Shown piece after piece: positions 44,501 to 51,610 of a stretch of 64,000 bases of DNA (its first letter is position 1; each line of letters opens with the position of its first letter). Below the pieces are notes generated by a model. That model made no database searches and had not been told where the DNA came from. It saw nothing but the letters and a program-made list of their open reading frames with translations. The stretch comes from Lentimicrobium sp. L6 (GTDB lineage Bacteria > Bacteroidota > Bacteroidia > Bacteroidales > UBA12170), in NCBI RefSeq assembly GCF_013166655.1, contig NZ_JABKCA010000001.1, positions 1-64,000 of the forward strand, given 5' to 3'. The translations under genes and the position numbers were made by a program.

Positions 44501-44689
44501 ATAGGTAACTGTCTGGTATGTACATATTAACCAAGATTCGATACAATTAAAGTTTTGCCCAAATGAATTTACATTCAAAAACATAATCATATAAAAAACA
44601 CAAGCCAGTCTAGAAAGACTGACGCCAGTAGTAAATTGTAAAATGCTTTTGTTTTTGTAAATAGGAGCAAGGCTACCATTTTGAAACAT
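38519..44689 (-). CDS. Giant secreted PKD-repeat protein with T9SS type B sorting domain
   Basis: The 2056-residue protein has a signal sequence near residues 25-45 ('RLACVFYMIMFLNVNSFG'), an N-terminal beta-sandwich domain of about 130 residues ('QIEQVGDIELNIYNPDEEDV', 'YYILVVMNYSQDPCTVTIEK'), an Ig-like domain ('CEGNTIELYASPDGGSYTW'), and about 19 PKD or PKD-like domains recognised by 'W.W.FGDG' followed by 'NP.H.Y...G.Y.V.L.V'. The end is a gliding-motility/CHU_C type B sorting domain: 'LYVPSGFSPNGNGINETFGP', 'LKIYNRWGKLFFHSQDY', 'GKMQDGTPADIGSYAWIIRV'. T9SS should export it as a long surface adhesin. Domains 1-13 form a three-domain super-repeat. Two Cys per PKD unit are common and may be oxidised. 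Confidence 0.92.
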   Translation of the reverse strand: MFQNGSLAPIYKNKSILQFTTGVSLSRLACVFYMIMFLNVNSFGQNFNCIESWLICTYQTVTYPGGLDFDDAEIGPDYACLNQQRNPAWFHMQIEQVGDIELNIYNPDEEDVDFICWGPFDSPYGACTDQLASINEVDCSYSYTWNEYCNIPSENMNVGDYYILVVMNYSQDPCTVTIEKSDGAGETACSDMIINPSSNSPVCEGNTIELYASPDGGSYTWLGPNDYISTEQNPIITNATEDHIGTYTLHVSTSEGSSNPTSIFVDVSESAVADYSFTSACAQQATQFTDLSTSNSEISWSWDFGDGHSSTEQNPEHIYSYSGVFEVTLTIDNGGCIDNITKSVTVTEIPTANFSYSFDNGVECGESEIQFTDESLFENTVTWNWDFGDGNISNIQNPTYTYFTGGIYTVTLTIENENACSHSISQSISIYEPPNIYFSFTEDCENQATFFNDSDHINMETTTSWFYEFGDNNTSSQSNPSHVYDAPGDYNVTFSITDENGCSNSITRSVKVFHNPIANFSNNTVCEGKTTLFNNLSYCPSSYTPVNSWYWDFGDGNTSIEENPSHTYSIQNNNYFNVTLTVETTAGCSSSLSKTVEILESPQTEFSYQFNNGAPCQFSEIQFIDESTSSQGNIETWNWFFGNGDNSNQQNPNYTYTNSGTYSVELRVGNSGGCYSNSIQTIEIIGSPEVDFSFTEVCLGSTTDFIDSDYSNSSEINSWSYEFGDGNTGNSSDPSHTYTSTGEYFVHLEVFDIYGCSNSVSHSLNVFEVPVADFSYDLSCQSNPTHFTDLSTIISQSTPINQWSWSFGDGGSSSNQNPSYIYPPTSVINYNVSLEVGTSEGCTNSISKPVEVLPSPHANFNYEALNGTFCPGGDISFTDLSTSLSYDITNWYWNFGDSNFSTVTNPIHEYDSPGTYNVTLTVTNSASCIHVIQKQIIINLAPEIDFSFTPACLGSSTLFTDSDFIDVENTSVWAYDFGDGNFSNQSDPSHSYSTSGDFNVIFSITDINGCQNAIDHIVPVYENPISEFSFDTICFGAYTNFNDLSSSDVGITTWEWDFGDGNISSVSSPTHLYTQAGLYTVTLLVENENSCIDQVTHSVWVKNNPISDFSFSYTDGGACENTTIHFSDNSEAIEGNIASWNWSFGDGNYSEEPNPFHIYSIAGNHNVTLSVMNSIGCSNTIQIPIQIYENPEVDFSYTEACLGTPTEFNDSDFINMGAISIWDYDFGDGLSSNYSNPTHEYTTDGEFIVNLSIIDTNNCTNNKSHMVPVYNAPITNFRSDTVCFNTPTSFTDLSQPQSAIDFWIWNFGDTETSTEQNPNHLYNNPGYYEIQLIAGNDAGCSDTITKTAWVWEPPVANFISSDTACTEGLVYFCDSSYSNENNINYLKWNFPDGHISFDPETYFVFLDIGYYYDVSLLIKDERGCRDSITKNIFIKPELQIGFQADTVCFGDTTELSTFIIKPDEDSISYYTWEFQDGSPQLISTNNKTLHKFINPGEFEVTLQATNINGCIDEVRKQVKIWENPISSYQFTESYCNDSSIFTDESIAADTPLTYWKWNYGDGEHLEIHSPNSPDHFHHYPPLYGAYHSSLYIQDINGCSDISMQEINHYPCVLVHYYNDTNWICQNTPAVFIDSTYTNSDYSITSKAIYFGDGSMQNIPVEQDTIYYQYQYPGNYQTKLLIKYQIEDLIIKDSSEKEVEILASPQVSFSVNEVCYGQISEFQNESSINNAEFEWVSWNLGNGVDSIYQYSPGANTFSYLYNEDGPYNVQLKMTANNNCSDSLLLNTTIHPKPKIGFFADSTIHCGEAKIQFIDTSYINTGTIAERLWIFGDGAINTTNRDTVYHIYEEGIYNVKLENISDHFCKSILELEDYLLINPIIDADFLLDPEEISVSNSSEIEVTNLVNEDPYIRWLLSDTIVWENTYEPHIGDSIYDTGYYSLKLITMNDYGCQDTMEKFFYVFPVYNLYVPSGFSPNGNGINETFGPIGKYFEMESYDLKIYNRWGKLFFHSQDYFHHWDGKMQDGTPADIGSYAWIIRVKDLNGNHKVMKGSVTLLL
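40630..43880 (-). repeat. ABC-ABC-ABC-ABC-A higher-order repeat of PKD domains
   Basis: Units 1, 4, 7, 10 and 13 share 'FTDLS'-type starts. Units 2, 5, 8 and 11 carry an extra Asn/Asp-Gly-x-x-Cys insert ('FDNGVEC', 'FNNGAPC', 'LNGTFC', 'TDGGAC'). Units 3, 6, 9 and 12 carry 'DSD[HYF]' with 'W.Y[ED]FGD' in place of 'W.W.FGDG' and end in 'VF' or 'VY' plus '..P'. Triplets of about 250 residues (750 bases) were thus duplicated as blocks; later units (14-19) are degenerate. Confidence 0.8.
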
Positions 44690-44745
44690 AATTCTTCCTT
44701 AAAAATAATATAAATATTTCTTGGAATGTTGGTATTTGTGTGGGT

Positions 44746-44753
44746 CAAAGATA
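44746..44753 (-). promoter_or_regulatory. -7 box of the PKD gene
   Basis: TATCTTTG read on the minus strand, 56 bases before the start codon. No TTG at -33. Confidence 0.45.
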
Positions 44754-44840
44754 TTAATTATTTAGTATTAATAGTACCTTGAGCCTATTAAAATCTTAAA
44801 ACCTTGAGTTTGAAAATGATACTTATTTTTTAAAATAATA

Positions 44841-44870
44841 TTGCTAAATAAATAAAATAAACTATTTTTG
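44841..44870 (+). promoter_or_regulatory. Promoter of rpsU
   Basis: TTG at 44841-44843, exactly 19 bases, then TATTTTTG at 44863-44870: a full match to the Bacteroidota house-keeping consensus. The leader of about 80 bases has a hairpin GCATTTT/AAAATGC (44887-44904). Confidence 0.8.
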
Positions 44871-44959
44871 TGCCCCGAAACTAGCCGCATTTTTATTAAA
44901 ATGCTGATGTGCAGTTCGTTATTTAATAATTAATTTAAAAGAAAGAGAGCGTATTTAGT

Positions 44960-45151
44960 ATGATTATTGTTCCGGTAAAGGAAGGCGAAAATATTGATAG
45001 AGCCTTAAAGAAGTTAAAGAGAAAGTTCGAGAGAACTGGAGTTGTTAAAGAATTAAGAGCTCGTAAAACCTATATCAAGCCTACCGTAAGAAAACGTGAG
45101 CAAAAACTCAAGGCTATTTATGTACAGCATTTACAAGCTCAAGAAGAGTAG
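44960..45151 (+). CDS. rpsU: 30S ribosomal protein bS21
   Basis: The 63-residue basic protein begins 'MIIVPVKEGENIDRALKKLK' and contains 'KFERTGVVKELRARKTYIKP', the bS21 signature. In Bacteroidota ribosomes bS21 helps hide the anti-Shine-Dalgarno tail of 16S rRNA. It has its own consensus promoter and a strong terminator, so it is monocistronic in most transcripts. Confidence 0.96.
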   Translation: MIIVPVKEGENIDRALKKLKRKFERTGVVKELRARKTYIKPTVRKREQKLKAIYVQHLQAQEE

Positions 45152-45172
45152 TAAATTGTCTGTAATTTAAAC

Positions 45173-45209
45173 AAAAGACTGTTTCATTTAAATGAAACAG
45201 TCTTTTTTT
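45173..45209 (+). terminator. Intrinsic terminator of rpsU
   Basis: A perfect palindrome of 34 bases (stem AAAAGACTGTTTCAT and complement, centre TTAA) followed by more T. Confidence 0.93.
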
Positions 45210-45287
45210 ATGTTTTCATTAAGATATTTTAAGAGATAGAGGAGTCTAAATTGTGTAATTTAGCTTTACGTATTAAGAAAAGGTGTT

Positions 45288-46181
45288 ATGAACGATCCCT
45301 TATGTGGTTTTATGAGTTATTTAGAGTATGAGAAGCGTTATAGTTTGCATACATGCTCAGCCTACAAAGTTGATCTTGAGCAGTTCCTTGATTTTGTGAA
45401 TAATGATTTTGGAGTTGAAGAGATGAATGCTATTTCTGATCAAATGATAAGAAGCTGGTTAGCTAGTTTAATGGATGAAGGTTTAACCGCCAGATCAATC
45501 AACAGAAAAACAAGCTCAGTGAAATCATTTTTTAAGTATTTATCTAGACAAGAAATAATAAAGAAAAACCCTAGTCTGAAAATCCAAGGTCCTAAACAAA
45601 AAAAACGACTTCCTGTTTTTATAGAGGAGTCTAAAATGGAATTGATTACTGATATGGAGGTGGATGAATCATCTTTTATTGAGTTTAGAGACAAGCTGAT
45701 TATAGATTTGTTTTACTCCACAGGAATCAGACGAGCGGAATTAATTGGTTTAACATTGAATCAAATAGATTTGAGTTTGGGGCAAATAAAGGTCTTGGGA
45801 AAAAGAAATAAAGAGAGGATTTTGCCTCTATTGCCCCATTTATTGACAAGTTTAAAAAAGTACATAGCCTTAAGAGAAAAGCATTTTATTGTAGAATCAA
45901 AAACAGAGTGGTTATTTCTTACAGAAAAAGGCAAAAAGATGTATCCAAAGCTTGTTTATAGAATAGTTAATACCTATCTTAGCACAGTAAGTACACAGGA
46001 TAAAAAAAGTCCTCATGTATTAAGGCATACATTTGCAACGCACATGTTGAATAATGGCGCGGATCTAAATGCAGTTAAAGAATTATTAGGTCATGCTAGT
46101 TTGGCAGCAACACAAGTGTATACTCATAATACTATAGAAAAATTAAAAAAGGTTTATCAACAAGCTCACCCAAAAGCTTAA
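45288..46181 (+). CDS. xerC: Tyrosine recombinase XerC-like
   Basis: The 297-residue protein has an N-terminal SAM-like core-binding domain ('YLEYEKRYSLHTCSAYKVDL') and a C-terminal catalytic domain. The active-site residues lie in 'YSTGIRRAELIGL' (Arg), 'SPHVLRHTFATHMLNNGADL' (His-x-x-Arg), 'LLGHASLAATQVYTH' (His and nucleophile Tyr). It resolves chromosome dimers at dif with a second Xer protein. Calling XerC rather than XerD rests on the conserved rpsU-xerC-hpf context. The short AAAGGTG before the start is SD-like. Confidence 0.9.
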   Translation: MNDPLCGFMSYLEYEKRYSLHTCSAYKVDLEQFLDFVNNDFGVEEMNAISDQMIRSWLASLMDEGLTARSINRKTSSVKSFFKYLSRQEIIKKNPSLKIQGPKQKKRLPVFIEESKMELITDMEVDESSFIEFRDKLIIDLFYSTGIRRAELIGLTLNQIDLSLGQIKVLGKRNKERILPLLPHLLTSLKKYIALREKHFIVESKTEWLFLTEKGKKMYPKLVYRIVNTYLSTVSTQDKKSPHVLRHTFATHMLNNGADLNAVKELLGHASLAATQVYTHNTIEKLKKVYQQAHPKA

Positions 46182-46183
46182 AA

Positions 46184-46190
46184 AAGGAGG
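46184..46190 (+). promoter_or_regulatory. Shine-Dalgarno-like site before hpf
   Basis: AAGGAGG stands four bases before the hpf ATG. Nearly all other genes in the window lack any SD, so this one is exceptional. Confidence 0.75.
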
Positions 46191-46194
46191 TTAA

Positions 46195-46491
46195 ATGAAA
46201 GTAGACATTCAATCCATTCATTTTGATGCAGATCAAAAATTAGAAGCACGTATCAATACTAAAGTTTCAAAGTTGAACACCTTTTACGATCCAATACTTG
46301 GTGCAAATGTCAATTTGCGTCTCGATAAGTCAGAGACTCGTGAAAATAAGGTGGCCGAACTCAAAGTTTTGGTTACAGGTAGCGAAATGTTTTCAAAACG
46401 ACAAGCAATTAGTTTTGAAGAGGCATTCGATCAAGCATACGAAGCGGTTAGAAACCAGCTTGTTAAGCATAAAGAAAAAACAAGAACCTAA
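46195..46491 (+). CDS. hpf: Ribosome hibernation factor (HPF/RaiA family)
   Basis: The 98-residue short-form protein has the beta-alpha-beta-beta-beta-alpha pattern: 'MKVDIQSIHFDADQKLEARI', 'VSKLNTFYDPILGANVNLRL', 'VAELKVLVTGSEMFSKRQAI', 'SFEEAFDQAYEAVRNQLVKH'. It occupies the decoding region of idle 70S ribosomes. It lies 13 bases after xerC and probably shares its transcript, with an SD that is rare in this genome. Confidence 0.92.
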   Translation: MKVDIQSIHFDADQKLEARINTKVSKLNTFYDPILGANVNLRLDKSETRENKVAELKVLVTGSEMFSKRQAISFEEAFDQAYEAVRNQLVKHKEKTRT

Positions 46492-46516
46492 ATTGGTGAA
46501 AAAAAGTAAAAAAAGT

Positions 46517-46547
46517 TTTGTTTATAACAACAGAGTTTATATTTTTG
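46517..46547 (+). promoter_or_regulatory. Promoter of the tRNA-tuf operon
   Basis: TTTG at 46517-46520, 19 bases, TATTTTTG at 46540-46547: a perfect consensus, as expected for highly expressed stable RNA. Predicted transcription start is near 46553. Confidence 0.85.
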
Positions 46548-46577
46548 CAGTCCTTTTTAAACAAGGGCTGCTTTTTT
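46547..46577 (+). terminator. Terminator of hpf nested in the tRNA-tuf promoter
   Basis: GCAGTCC (46547-46553) pairs with GGGCTGC (46565-46571), followed by six T. The 5' arm overlaps the promoter's last base and ends at the predicted start site. A competing hairpin GCTGC (46567-46571)/GCAGC (46581-46585) can form in RNAs that begin at the promoter. Confidence 0.65.
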
Positions 46578-46632
46578 ATTGCAGCAAGTTCATTGAAAGT
46601 ATGATGAATACTATATTTACAAGAGAAACGAT

Positions 46633-46705
46633 GCCGATGTAGCTCAGTTGGTAGAGCAGCTGATTTGTAATCAGCCGGTCGGCGGTTCGAGTCCGTTCAT
46701 CGGCT
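46633..46705 (+). tRNA. tRNA-Thr (anticodon TGT)
   Basis: A 73-base cloverleaf with acceptor GCCGATG/CATCGGC, D arm 'GCTCAGTTGGTAGAGC', anticodon loop TTTGTAA, T arm with GGTTCGAGTCC. The 3' CCA is not encoded. First gene of the tRNA-tuf operon. Confidence 0.96.
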
Positions 46706-46736
46706 CGTTCTTTTAAAAGATTGAGAATAAATTGTT

Positions 46737-46818
46737 GGGGGGATTCCAGAGCGGTCAAATGGGGCAGACTGTAAATCTGTTGGCTAAGCCTTCGGAGGTT
46801 CGAATCCTCCTCCCCCCA
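46737..46818 (+). tRNA. tRNA-Tyr (anticodon GTA)
   Basis: An 82-base class II tRNA with acceptor GGGGGGA/TCCCCCC, anticodon loop CTGTAAA and a long variable arm (TTGGCTAAGCCTTC). No encoded CCA. Confidence 0.96.
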
Positions 46819-46908
46819 CAAAAAAAGTTCTTAAATAGAATGTATTGAGTAATGATGTTTTTAGTATTAAGTATAGAAACTAGACATCTTAACTTAGGAA
46901 TAGCTCAA

Positions 46909-46981
46909 GCGGGAGTAGCTCATTTGGTAGAGCGAAAGCCTTCCAAGCTTTAGGTGGCCGGTTCGAGCCCGGTCTCCCGCT
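46909..46981 (+). tRNA. tRNA-Gly (anticodon TCC)
   Basis: A 73-base cloverleaf with acceptor GCGGGAG/CTCCCGC, anticodon loop CTTCCAA and T arm GGTTCGAGCCC. No encoded CCA. Confidence 0.96.
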
Positions 46982-47004
46982 CTAAGTTCTATTTCTAGAA
47001 TGCT

Positions 47005-47076
47005 GCCGATGTAGCTCAGGGGTAGAGCGTTTCCTTGGTAAGGAAGAGGTCATGAGTTCAATTCTCATCATCGGCT
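47005..47076 (+). tRNA. tRNA-Thr (anticodon GGT)
   Basis: A 72-base cloverleaf with acceptor GCCGATG/CATCGGC shared with the first Thr tRNA, anticodon loop TTGGTAA. It lies 54 bases before tuf. Confidence 0.95.
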
Positions 47077-47130
47077 CAAGAACAAAAAAAGTAATAAATT
47101 TAATTTCATTATAATAATAATAATTTCGAT

Positions 47131-48315
47131 ATGGCTAAAGAAAAATTTGATAGGTCGAAAGAGCACGTGAACATAGGTACTATTGGTCACGTTGATCATG
47201 GTAAAACAACTTTAACTGCTGCTATTACAACTGTATTAGCCGAAAAAGGATTGTCTGAAATCGCAAGTTTTGATTCTATTGATAATGCACCTGAAGAAAA
47301 AGAAAGGGGTATTACAATTAATACTGCTCACGTTGAGTATCAAACTGCAACTCGTCACTATGCCCACGTTGACTGTCCTGGTCACGCGGATTACGTAAAG
47401 AACATGGTAACTGGTGCTGCCCAAATGGACGGTGCGATTATCGTTGTAGCTGCTACTGATGGTCCAATGCCACAAACACGTGAGCACATCCTTTTAGCTC
47501 GTCAGGTAGGTGTACCTCGTCTAGTTGTTTTTATGAACAAAGTAGATATGGTAGATGATGAAGAGCTTTTGGAATTAGTAGAGATGGAAATCAGAGAATT
47601 ATTAGATTTCTACAAATTCGATGGTGATAATACTCCAGTAATCCAAGGATCTGCTTTAGGTGGATTGAACTTGGAAGGCAAGTGGGTAGAAAAGATTATG
47701 GAATTAATGGATGCTTGTGATACTTGGATTCCACTTCCAGAACGTGATAAAGATAAGCCATTCCTAATGCCTGTTGAGGATGTATTCTCAATTACTGGTC
47801 GTGGTACTGTTGCTACAGGTAGAATTGAAACTGGTATCATCAATACTGGTGACCCTGTTGATATTATCGGTATGGGTGCTGAGAAATTGAAATCAGTTGT
47901 TACAGGAGTAGAAATGTTCCGTAAGATTCTTGATACTGGTATGGCTGGTGATAACGCTGGTTTATTATTAAGAGGTATTGATAAGAATGAGATCAAAAGA
48001 GGTATGGTAATCGCTGCAAAAGATACTGTAACTCCTCATGCACATTTCAAAGCTGAAGTTTATATCTTGAAGAAAGAAGAAGGTGGACGTCACACTCCAT
48101 TCCATAATAAATATCGTCCTCAGTTCTATTTCAGAACAACAGATGTTACTGGTGAGATCTTCCTTCCAGAAGGTGTTGAAATGGTAATGCCTGGTGATAA
48201 CTTGACTATCGAAGTGAAATTAATCGCTGAGATCGCAATGACTAAAGGTTTACGCTTCGCGATTCGTGAAGGTGGTAGAACAGTTGGTGCTGGTCAGGTT
48301 ACTGAAATCATATAG
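47131..48315 (+). CDS. tuf: Elongation factor Tu
   Basis: EF-Tu delivers aminoacyl-tRNA to the ribosome. The 394-residue protein has the P loop 'GHVDHGKTT', switch II '[12 protein letters not shown]', 'NKVD', and 'GSALGG' (G5 region), then the two beta-barrel domains with '[13 protein letters not shown]' and the C-terminal '[15 protein letters not shown]'. The Thr of switch I is in 'ERGITIN'. It is co-transcribed behind four tRNAs. Confidence 0.98.
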   Translation: MAKEKFDRSKEHVNIGTIGHVDHGKTTLTAAITTVLAEKGLSEIASFDSIDNAPEEKERGITINTAHVEYQTATRHYAHVDCPGHADYVKNMVTGAAQMDGAIIVVAATDGPMPQTREHILLARQVGVPRLVVFMNKVDMVDDEELLELVEMEIRELLDFYKFDGDNTPVIQGSALGGLNLEGKWVEKIMELMDACDTWIPLPERDKDKPFLMPVEDVFSITGRGTVATGRIETGIINTGDPVDIIGMGAEKLKSVVTGVEMFRKILDTGMAGDNAGLLLRGIDKNEIKRGMVIAAKDTVTPHAHFKAEVYILKKEEGGRHTPFHNKYRPQFYFRTTDVTGEIFLPEGVEMVMPGDNLTIEVKLIAEIAMTKGLRFAIREGGRTVGAGQVTEII

Positions 48316-48363
48316 GTTACGATTTCTTGAAAAAATAAATAGTGAAATTAAATTTGGTATCGA

Positions 48364-48391
48364 GCTAGAGGTACTGCAAAGTGCCTCTAGC
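48364..48391 (+). promoter_or_regulatory. Hairpin with GCAA tetraloop between tuf and trpT
   Basis: A 12-pair stem (GCTAGAGGTACT/AGTGCCTCTAGC, one G-T pair) closed by GCAA, with no T run after it. It is thus not a terminator; an RNA-processing or mRNA-stability element is likely. Confidence 0.6.
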
Positions 48392-48412
48392 ATATATCAA
48401 GTTGTTTCAAAC

Positions 48413-48485
48413 ACGGGTGTAGCTCAGTTGGTAGAGCTCTGGTCTCCAAAACCAGGAGTCGTGGGTTCGAGTCCTACCACCCGTG
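48413..48485 (+). tRNA. tRNA-Trp (anticodon CCA)
   Basis: A 73-base cloverleaf with acceptor ACGGGTG/CACCCGT, anticodon loop CTCCAAA, T arm GGGTTCGAGTCC. It lies between tuf and secE, the usual place in many bacteria. Confidence 0.96.
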
Positions 48486-48511
48486 CAAATTTTAATTAAA
48501 CTTTATATAAC

Positions 48512-48703
48512 ATGGGTTTGATAAATTACGCTAAGGATTCATATAATGAATTAGTTCATAAGGTTTCCTGGCCTACTTGGAATGAACTCCAAAACAGTGC
48601 TATTGTAGTATCCATTGCTTCCCTTATTATTGCCTTTATGGTATTTTTGATGGATATTTCGTTTAGAGAACTTTTAGATGGCTTTTATGGCCTCTTTAGT
48701 TAA
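48512..48703 (+). CDS. secE: Preprotein translocase subunit SecE
   Basis: The 63-residue single-span SecE has the amphipathic 'DSYNELVHKVSWPTWNELQN' segment and a span 'SAIVVSIASLIIAFMVFLM'. It clamps SecY in the translocon. The neighbour nusG confirms the identity. Confidence 0.94.
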   Translation: MGLINYAKDSYNELVHKVSWPTWNELQNSAIVVSIASLIIAFMVFLMDISFRELLDGFYGLFS

Positions 48704-48765
48704 TAATAGTATAGTTTCATTATAGTTATTTGATTTAATCTCTTGAAAACCTCTATTGATTTAGT

Positions 48766-49314
48766 ATGAGCGAGCAAAAGAAAAAATGGTATGTAGTCAG
48801 AGCCGTTAGTGGGAAGGAAAAGAAAGTTAAGGAATATCTCGAAAGTGAGATAAGGCGACTTAAATATCAAGACAATATCTCGCAAATACTGATTCCTACC
48901 GAGAAGGTGTATCAGATTCGAAACGGTAAAAAGATCATTAAAGAAAGGAATTATTTTCCTGGATATGTGTTAATAGAAGTTTCCAATTTGGAAGGTGAAA
49001 TAATGCATACCGTAAAAAATGTTCCTAATGTTATTGGTTTTCTTGGAACCAAAGGCGAGCCAGAACCTATTCGTGCTTCAGAAGTGAAGCGAATACTTGG
49101 AAAAGTTGATGAATTAGGTGAGAAAGGCGAAGAATTAAGTGTTCCATTTATTGTTGGAGAATCGGTTACAGTCATCGATGGACCTTTTAATAGTTTCACT
49201 GGAATTATTGAAGAAATCAACGAGGAAAAACGTAAACTTAAAGTGATGGTGAAGATTTTCGGAAGAAAGACTCCATTGGAACTAGGGTTTATGCAAGTAA
49301 GTAAAGAGTCATAA
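48766..49314 (+). CDS. nusG: Transcription termination/antitermination factor NusG
   Basis: The 182-residue protein has the NGN domain ('[20 protein letters not shown]', '[14 protein letters not shown]', '[17 protein letters not shown]') and the KOW domain ('[20 protein letters not shown]', '[20 protein letters not shown]'). It binds RNA polymerase and couples it to the ribosome or Rho. Confidence 0.97.
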   Translation: MSEQKKKWYVVRAVSGKEKKVKEYLESEIRRLKYQDNISQILIPTEKVYQIRNGKKIIKERNYFPGYVLIEVSNLEGEIMHTVKNVPNVIGFLGTKGEPEPIRASEVKRILGKVDELGEKGEELSVPFIVGESVTVIDGPFNSFTGIIEEINEEKRKLKVMVKIFGRKTPLELGFMQVSKES

Positions 49315-49347
49315 ATCATTTCTTATTAATCCTTTTAAATATTAAAA

Positions 49348-49785
49348 ATGGCTAAAGAAGTTAGTGGATTAATTAAGTTGCAAATCAAAGGAGGAGCTGC
49401 AAATCCATCACCACCAGTAGGACCTGCATTAGGTGCTAAGGGAGTGAATATTATGGAATTTTGTAAGCAATTTAATGCGCGTACACAGGAACAAGCAGGA
49501 AAAACAATTCCTGTTATTATTACAGTGTATAAGGATAAGTCTTTTGACTTTATCTTGAAAACGCCTCCTGTTGCTGTACAGATCATGGAAGCTGCAAAAC
49601 TTAAAAAAGGTTCACCAGAACCTAATAGAGTTAAAGTGGCTACAATTACTTGGGAACAAGTTAGAGGAATTGCTGAAGGAAAAATGGTTGACATGAATGC
49701 CTTCACAGTTGAATCATGTATGAGTATGGTAGCTGGTACGGCCCGTAGTATGGGTGTTAAAATTAAAGGTGAAAGACCTTTCTAG
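49348..49785 (+). CDS. rplK: 50S ribosomal protein uL11
   Basis: The 145-residue protein has the N-terminal '[20 protein letters not shown]' and the rRNA-binding C-terminal domain ('[20 protein letters not shown]'). Part of the L7/L12 stalk base. Confidence 0.98.
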   Translation: MAKEVSGLIKLQIKGGAANPSPPVGPALGAKGVNIMEFCKQFNARTQEQAGKTIPVIITVYKDKSFDFILKTPPVAVQIMEAAKLKKGSPEPNRVKVATITWEQVRGIAEGKMVDMNAFTVESCMSMVAGTARSMGVKIKGERPF

Positions 49786-49819
49786 AGTATTTGTATACTT
49801 AATGTAAAAATTAAATTAA

Positions 49820-50515
49820 ATGGGTAAAATCACAAAAAACAGAAAAGAAGCTTTAGCAAAGTATGATGCTACTAAAGTCTATTCTTTGAGTGAAGCTGCA
49901 GAAGTTGTAAAGAAAATTACAATGACTAAATTTGATGCTTCAGTTGATCTTGACATTCGTTTGGGAGTAGACCCACGTAAAGCCAATCAAATGGTACGTG
50001 GATCTGTAACACTTCCTCATGGAACAGGTAAAGAGCTCAAAGTGTTAGTACTTTGTACACCAGATAAAGAAGAAGAAGCTAAAGCAGCCGGAGCTGATTA
50101 TGTTGGTCTTGACGAGTATGTCGCTAAGATTAAAAGCGGTTGGACGGATATTGATGTCGTGATCACCATGCCTAGTGTAATGCCAAAAGTTGGTGCACTT
50201 GGTAGAATTCTTGGACCTAGAGGCTTAATGCCTAATCCAAAAACAGGTACAGTTACCATGGAAATTGGTAAAGCTGTAACTGCTGCTAAAGCAGGTAAAA
50301 TTGATTTTAAAGTTGACAAGTTTGGTATCATCCATTCTGGTGTTGCTAGGGTATCGTTCACTCCTGAACAGATTCTGGAAAATGCTAGAGAATTGATTAC
50401 TCTTGTTCTTAAAATGAAACCTGCTGCAGCTAAAGGTACTTATGTAAAAAGTATCTTTATAAGCAGTACTATGAGTCCTGGAATTCAGGTTGATCTGAAG
50501 TCAGTTACCCAATAG
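49820..50515 (+). CDS. rplA: 50S ribosomal protein uL1
   Basis: The 231-residue L1 stalk protein has '[20 protein letters not shown]', '[17 protein letters not shown]' and '[20 protein letters not shown]'. It usually represses its own operon by binding the mRNA leader; no leader site was identified here. Confidence 0.98.
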   Translation: MGKITKNRKEALAKYDATKVYSLSEAAEVVKKITMTKFDASVDLDIRLGVDPRKANQMVRGSVTLPHGTGKELKVLVLCTPDKEEEAKAAGADYVGLDEYVAKIKSGWTDIDVVITMPSVMPKVGALGRILGPRGLMPNPKTGTVTMEIGKAVTAAKAGKIDFKVDKFGIIHSGVARVSFTPEQILENARELITLVLKMKPAAAKGTYVKSIFISSTMSPGIQVDLKSVTQ

Positions 50516-50558
50516 CAATATATAACGTAATTTTCGGCAATCTATAAACGATTATAGT

Positions 50559-51080
50559 ATGAGGAAAGAAAATAAAAATCAATTAATCGCATCTTTAAAG
50601 GCAACAATAGATGAGTACGCTCATTTGTATGTTACTGATATCGCAGGTTTAAATGCCGAAGATACTAGTAAACTACGTAGAGAGTCTTTTAAGAAAGAGG
50701 TTAAGTTGGTTGTAGCTAAGAACACCTTGCTTAAACTAGCTATGGATGAGTCTGACAAGAACTTCGATGATATATACGAAGTACTTAAAGGCAATTCATC
50801 AATTATGTTTTCAAATGTTGGTAATGCACCTGCTAAACTTATTAAAGGTTTTAGAAAAAAAGGTAGTATTCCAATGTTAAAAGGTGCTTATGTTGAAGAG
50901 TCAGTGTATATCGGTGATGATCAACTCGATGTATTAGCAAACATCAAATCAAAAGAGGAACTTATTGGTGATATCGTTATGTTACTTCAGTCCCCTGCAA
51001 AAAATGTTATTTCAGCACTTCAAAGTGGTGGAAATACTATTGCAGGCTTAGTAAAGACATTATCAGAGCGTCCTGAATAA
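50559..51080 (+). CDS. rplJ: 50S ribosomal protein uL10
   Basis: The 173-residue protein is the stalk anchor that carries L7/L12 dimers: '[20 protein letters not shown]', '[14 protein letters not shown]', '[20 protein letters not shown]', then the C-terminal helix '[20 protein letters not shown]'. Confidence 0.96.
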   Translation: MRKENKNQLIASLKATIDEYAHLYVTDIAGLNAEDTSKLRRESFKKEVKLVVAKNTLLKLAMDESDKNFDDIYEVLKGNSSIMFSNVGNAPAKLIKGFRKKGSIPMLKGAYVEESVYIGDDQLDVLANIKSKEELIGDIVMLLQSPAKNVISALQSGGNTIAGLVKTLSERPE

Positions 51081-51115
51081 TTTTTTATATTAGAAACAAT
51101 TTAAATTTAAATAAA

Positions 51116-51490
51116 ATGGCAGATATTAAAGCATTTGCAGAACAGTTAGTAAACTTAACTGTTAAAGAAGTAAACGAATTAGCAGAAGTTCTTAAAGAAG
51201 AATATGGTATTGAGCCTGCAGCTGCTGCAGTAGCAATGGCAGGTCCTGCAGCTGGTGGAGACGAAGCAGCTGAAGAACAAACTTCTTTTGACGTAATTTT
51301 AAAAGCAGCTGGTGCATCTAAATTAGCTGTTGTTAAACTAGTTAAAGAATTAACTAGCTTAGGACTTAAAGAAGCTAAAGGATTAGTTGATAGCGCACCT
51401 GCTCCATTAAAAGAAGGTGTTACTAAAGACGAAGCTGAAGCATTGAAAACTTCTTTAGAAGAAGCTGGAGCTGAGGTAGAAATTAAGTAA
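51116..51490 (+). CDS. rplL: 50S ribosomal protein bL12
   Basis: The 124-residue protein has an N-terminal dimerisation helix pair, an Ala/Gly-rich hinge (residues 36-58), and the C-terminal factor-binding domain with '[20 protein letters not shown]', '[18 protein letters not shown]'. Strong codon bias towards A-ending codons suggests high expression. Confidence 0.97.
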   Translation: MADIKAFAEQLVNLTVKEVNELAEVLKEEYGIEPAAAAVAMAGPAAGGDEAAEEQTSFDVILKAAGASKLAVVKLVKELTSLGLKEAKGLVDSAPAPLKEGVTKDEAEALKTSLEEAGAEVEIK

Positions 51491-51513
51491 TTATTACATA
51501 TTACTAATACTAT

Positions 51514-51553
51514 GAAAATAGGCAAAGCAGAGTAATTCTGCTTGTCTATTTTT
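51514..51553 (+). terminator. rplL-rpoB attenuator
   Basis: AAAATAG...GCAGA pairs with TCTGC...CTATTTTT around GTAAT; it ends in five T. Partial termination here would let ribosomal proteins exceed RNA polymerase subunits. Confidence 0.7.
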
Positions 51554-51610
51554 CGTCGTATATTCAAGAGTCTTTTTCGTCAATATCATAATCATTAAAA
51601 ATTTTAAGCG

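Noticed and set aside
46492-47130. rRNA operon near the tRNA cluster
   Set aside because: No 16S, 23S or 5S sequence is present; the tRNAs belong to the tuf operon.
47610-47996. Minus-strand open frame inside tuf
   Set aside because: Shadow of a highly expressed gene with strong codon bias; similar antisense frames lie in nusG, rplK, rplL, rpoB and rpoC.
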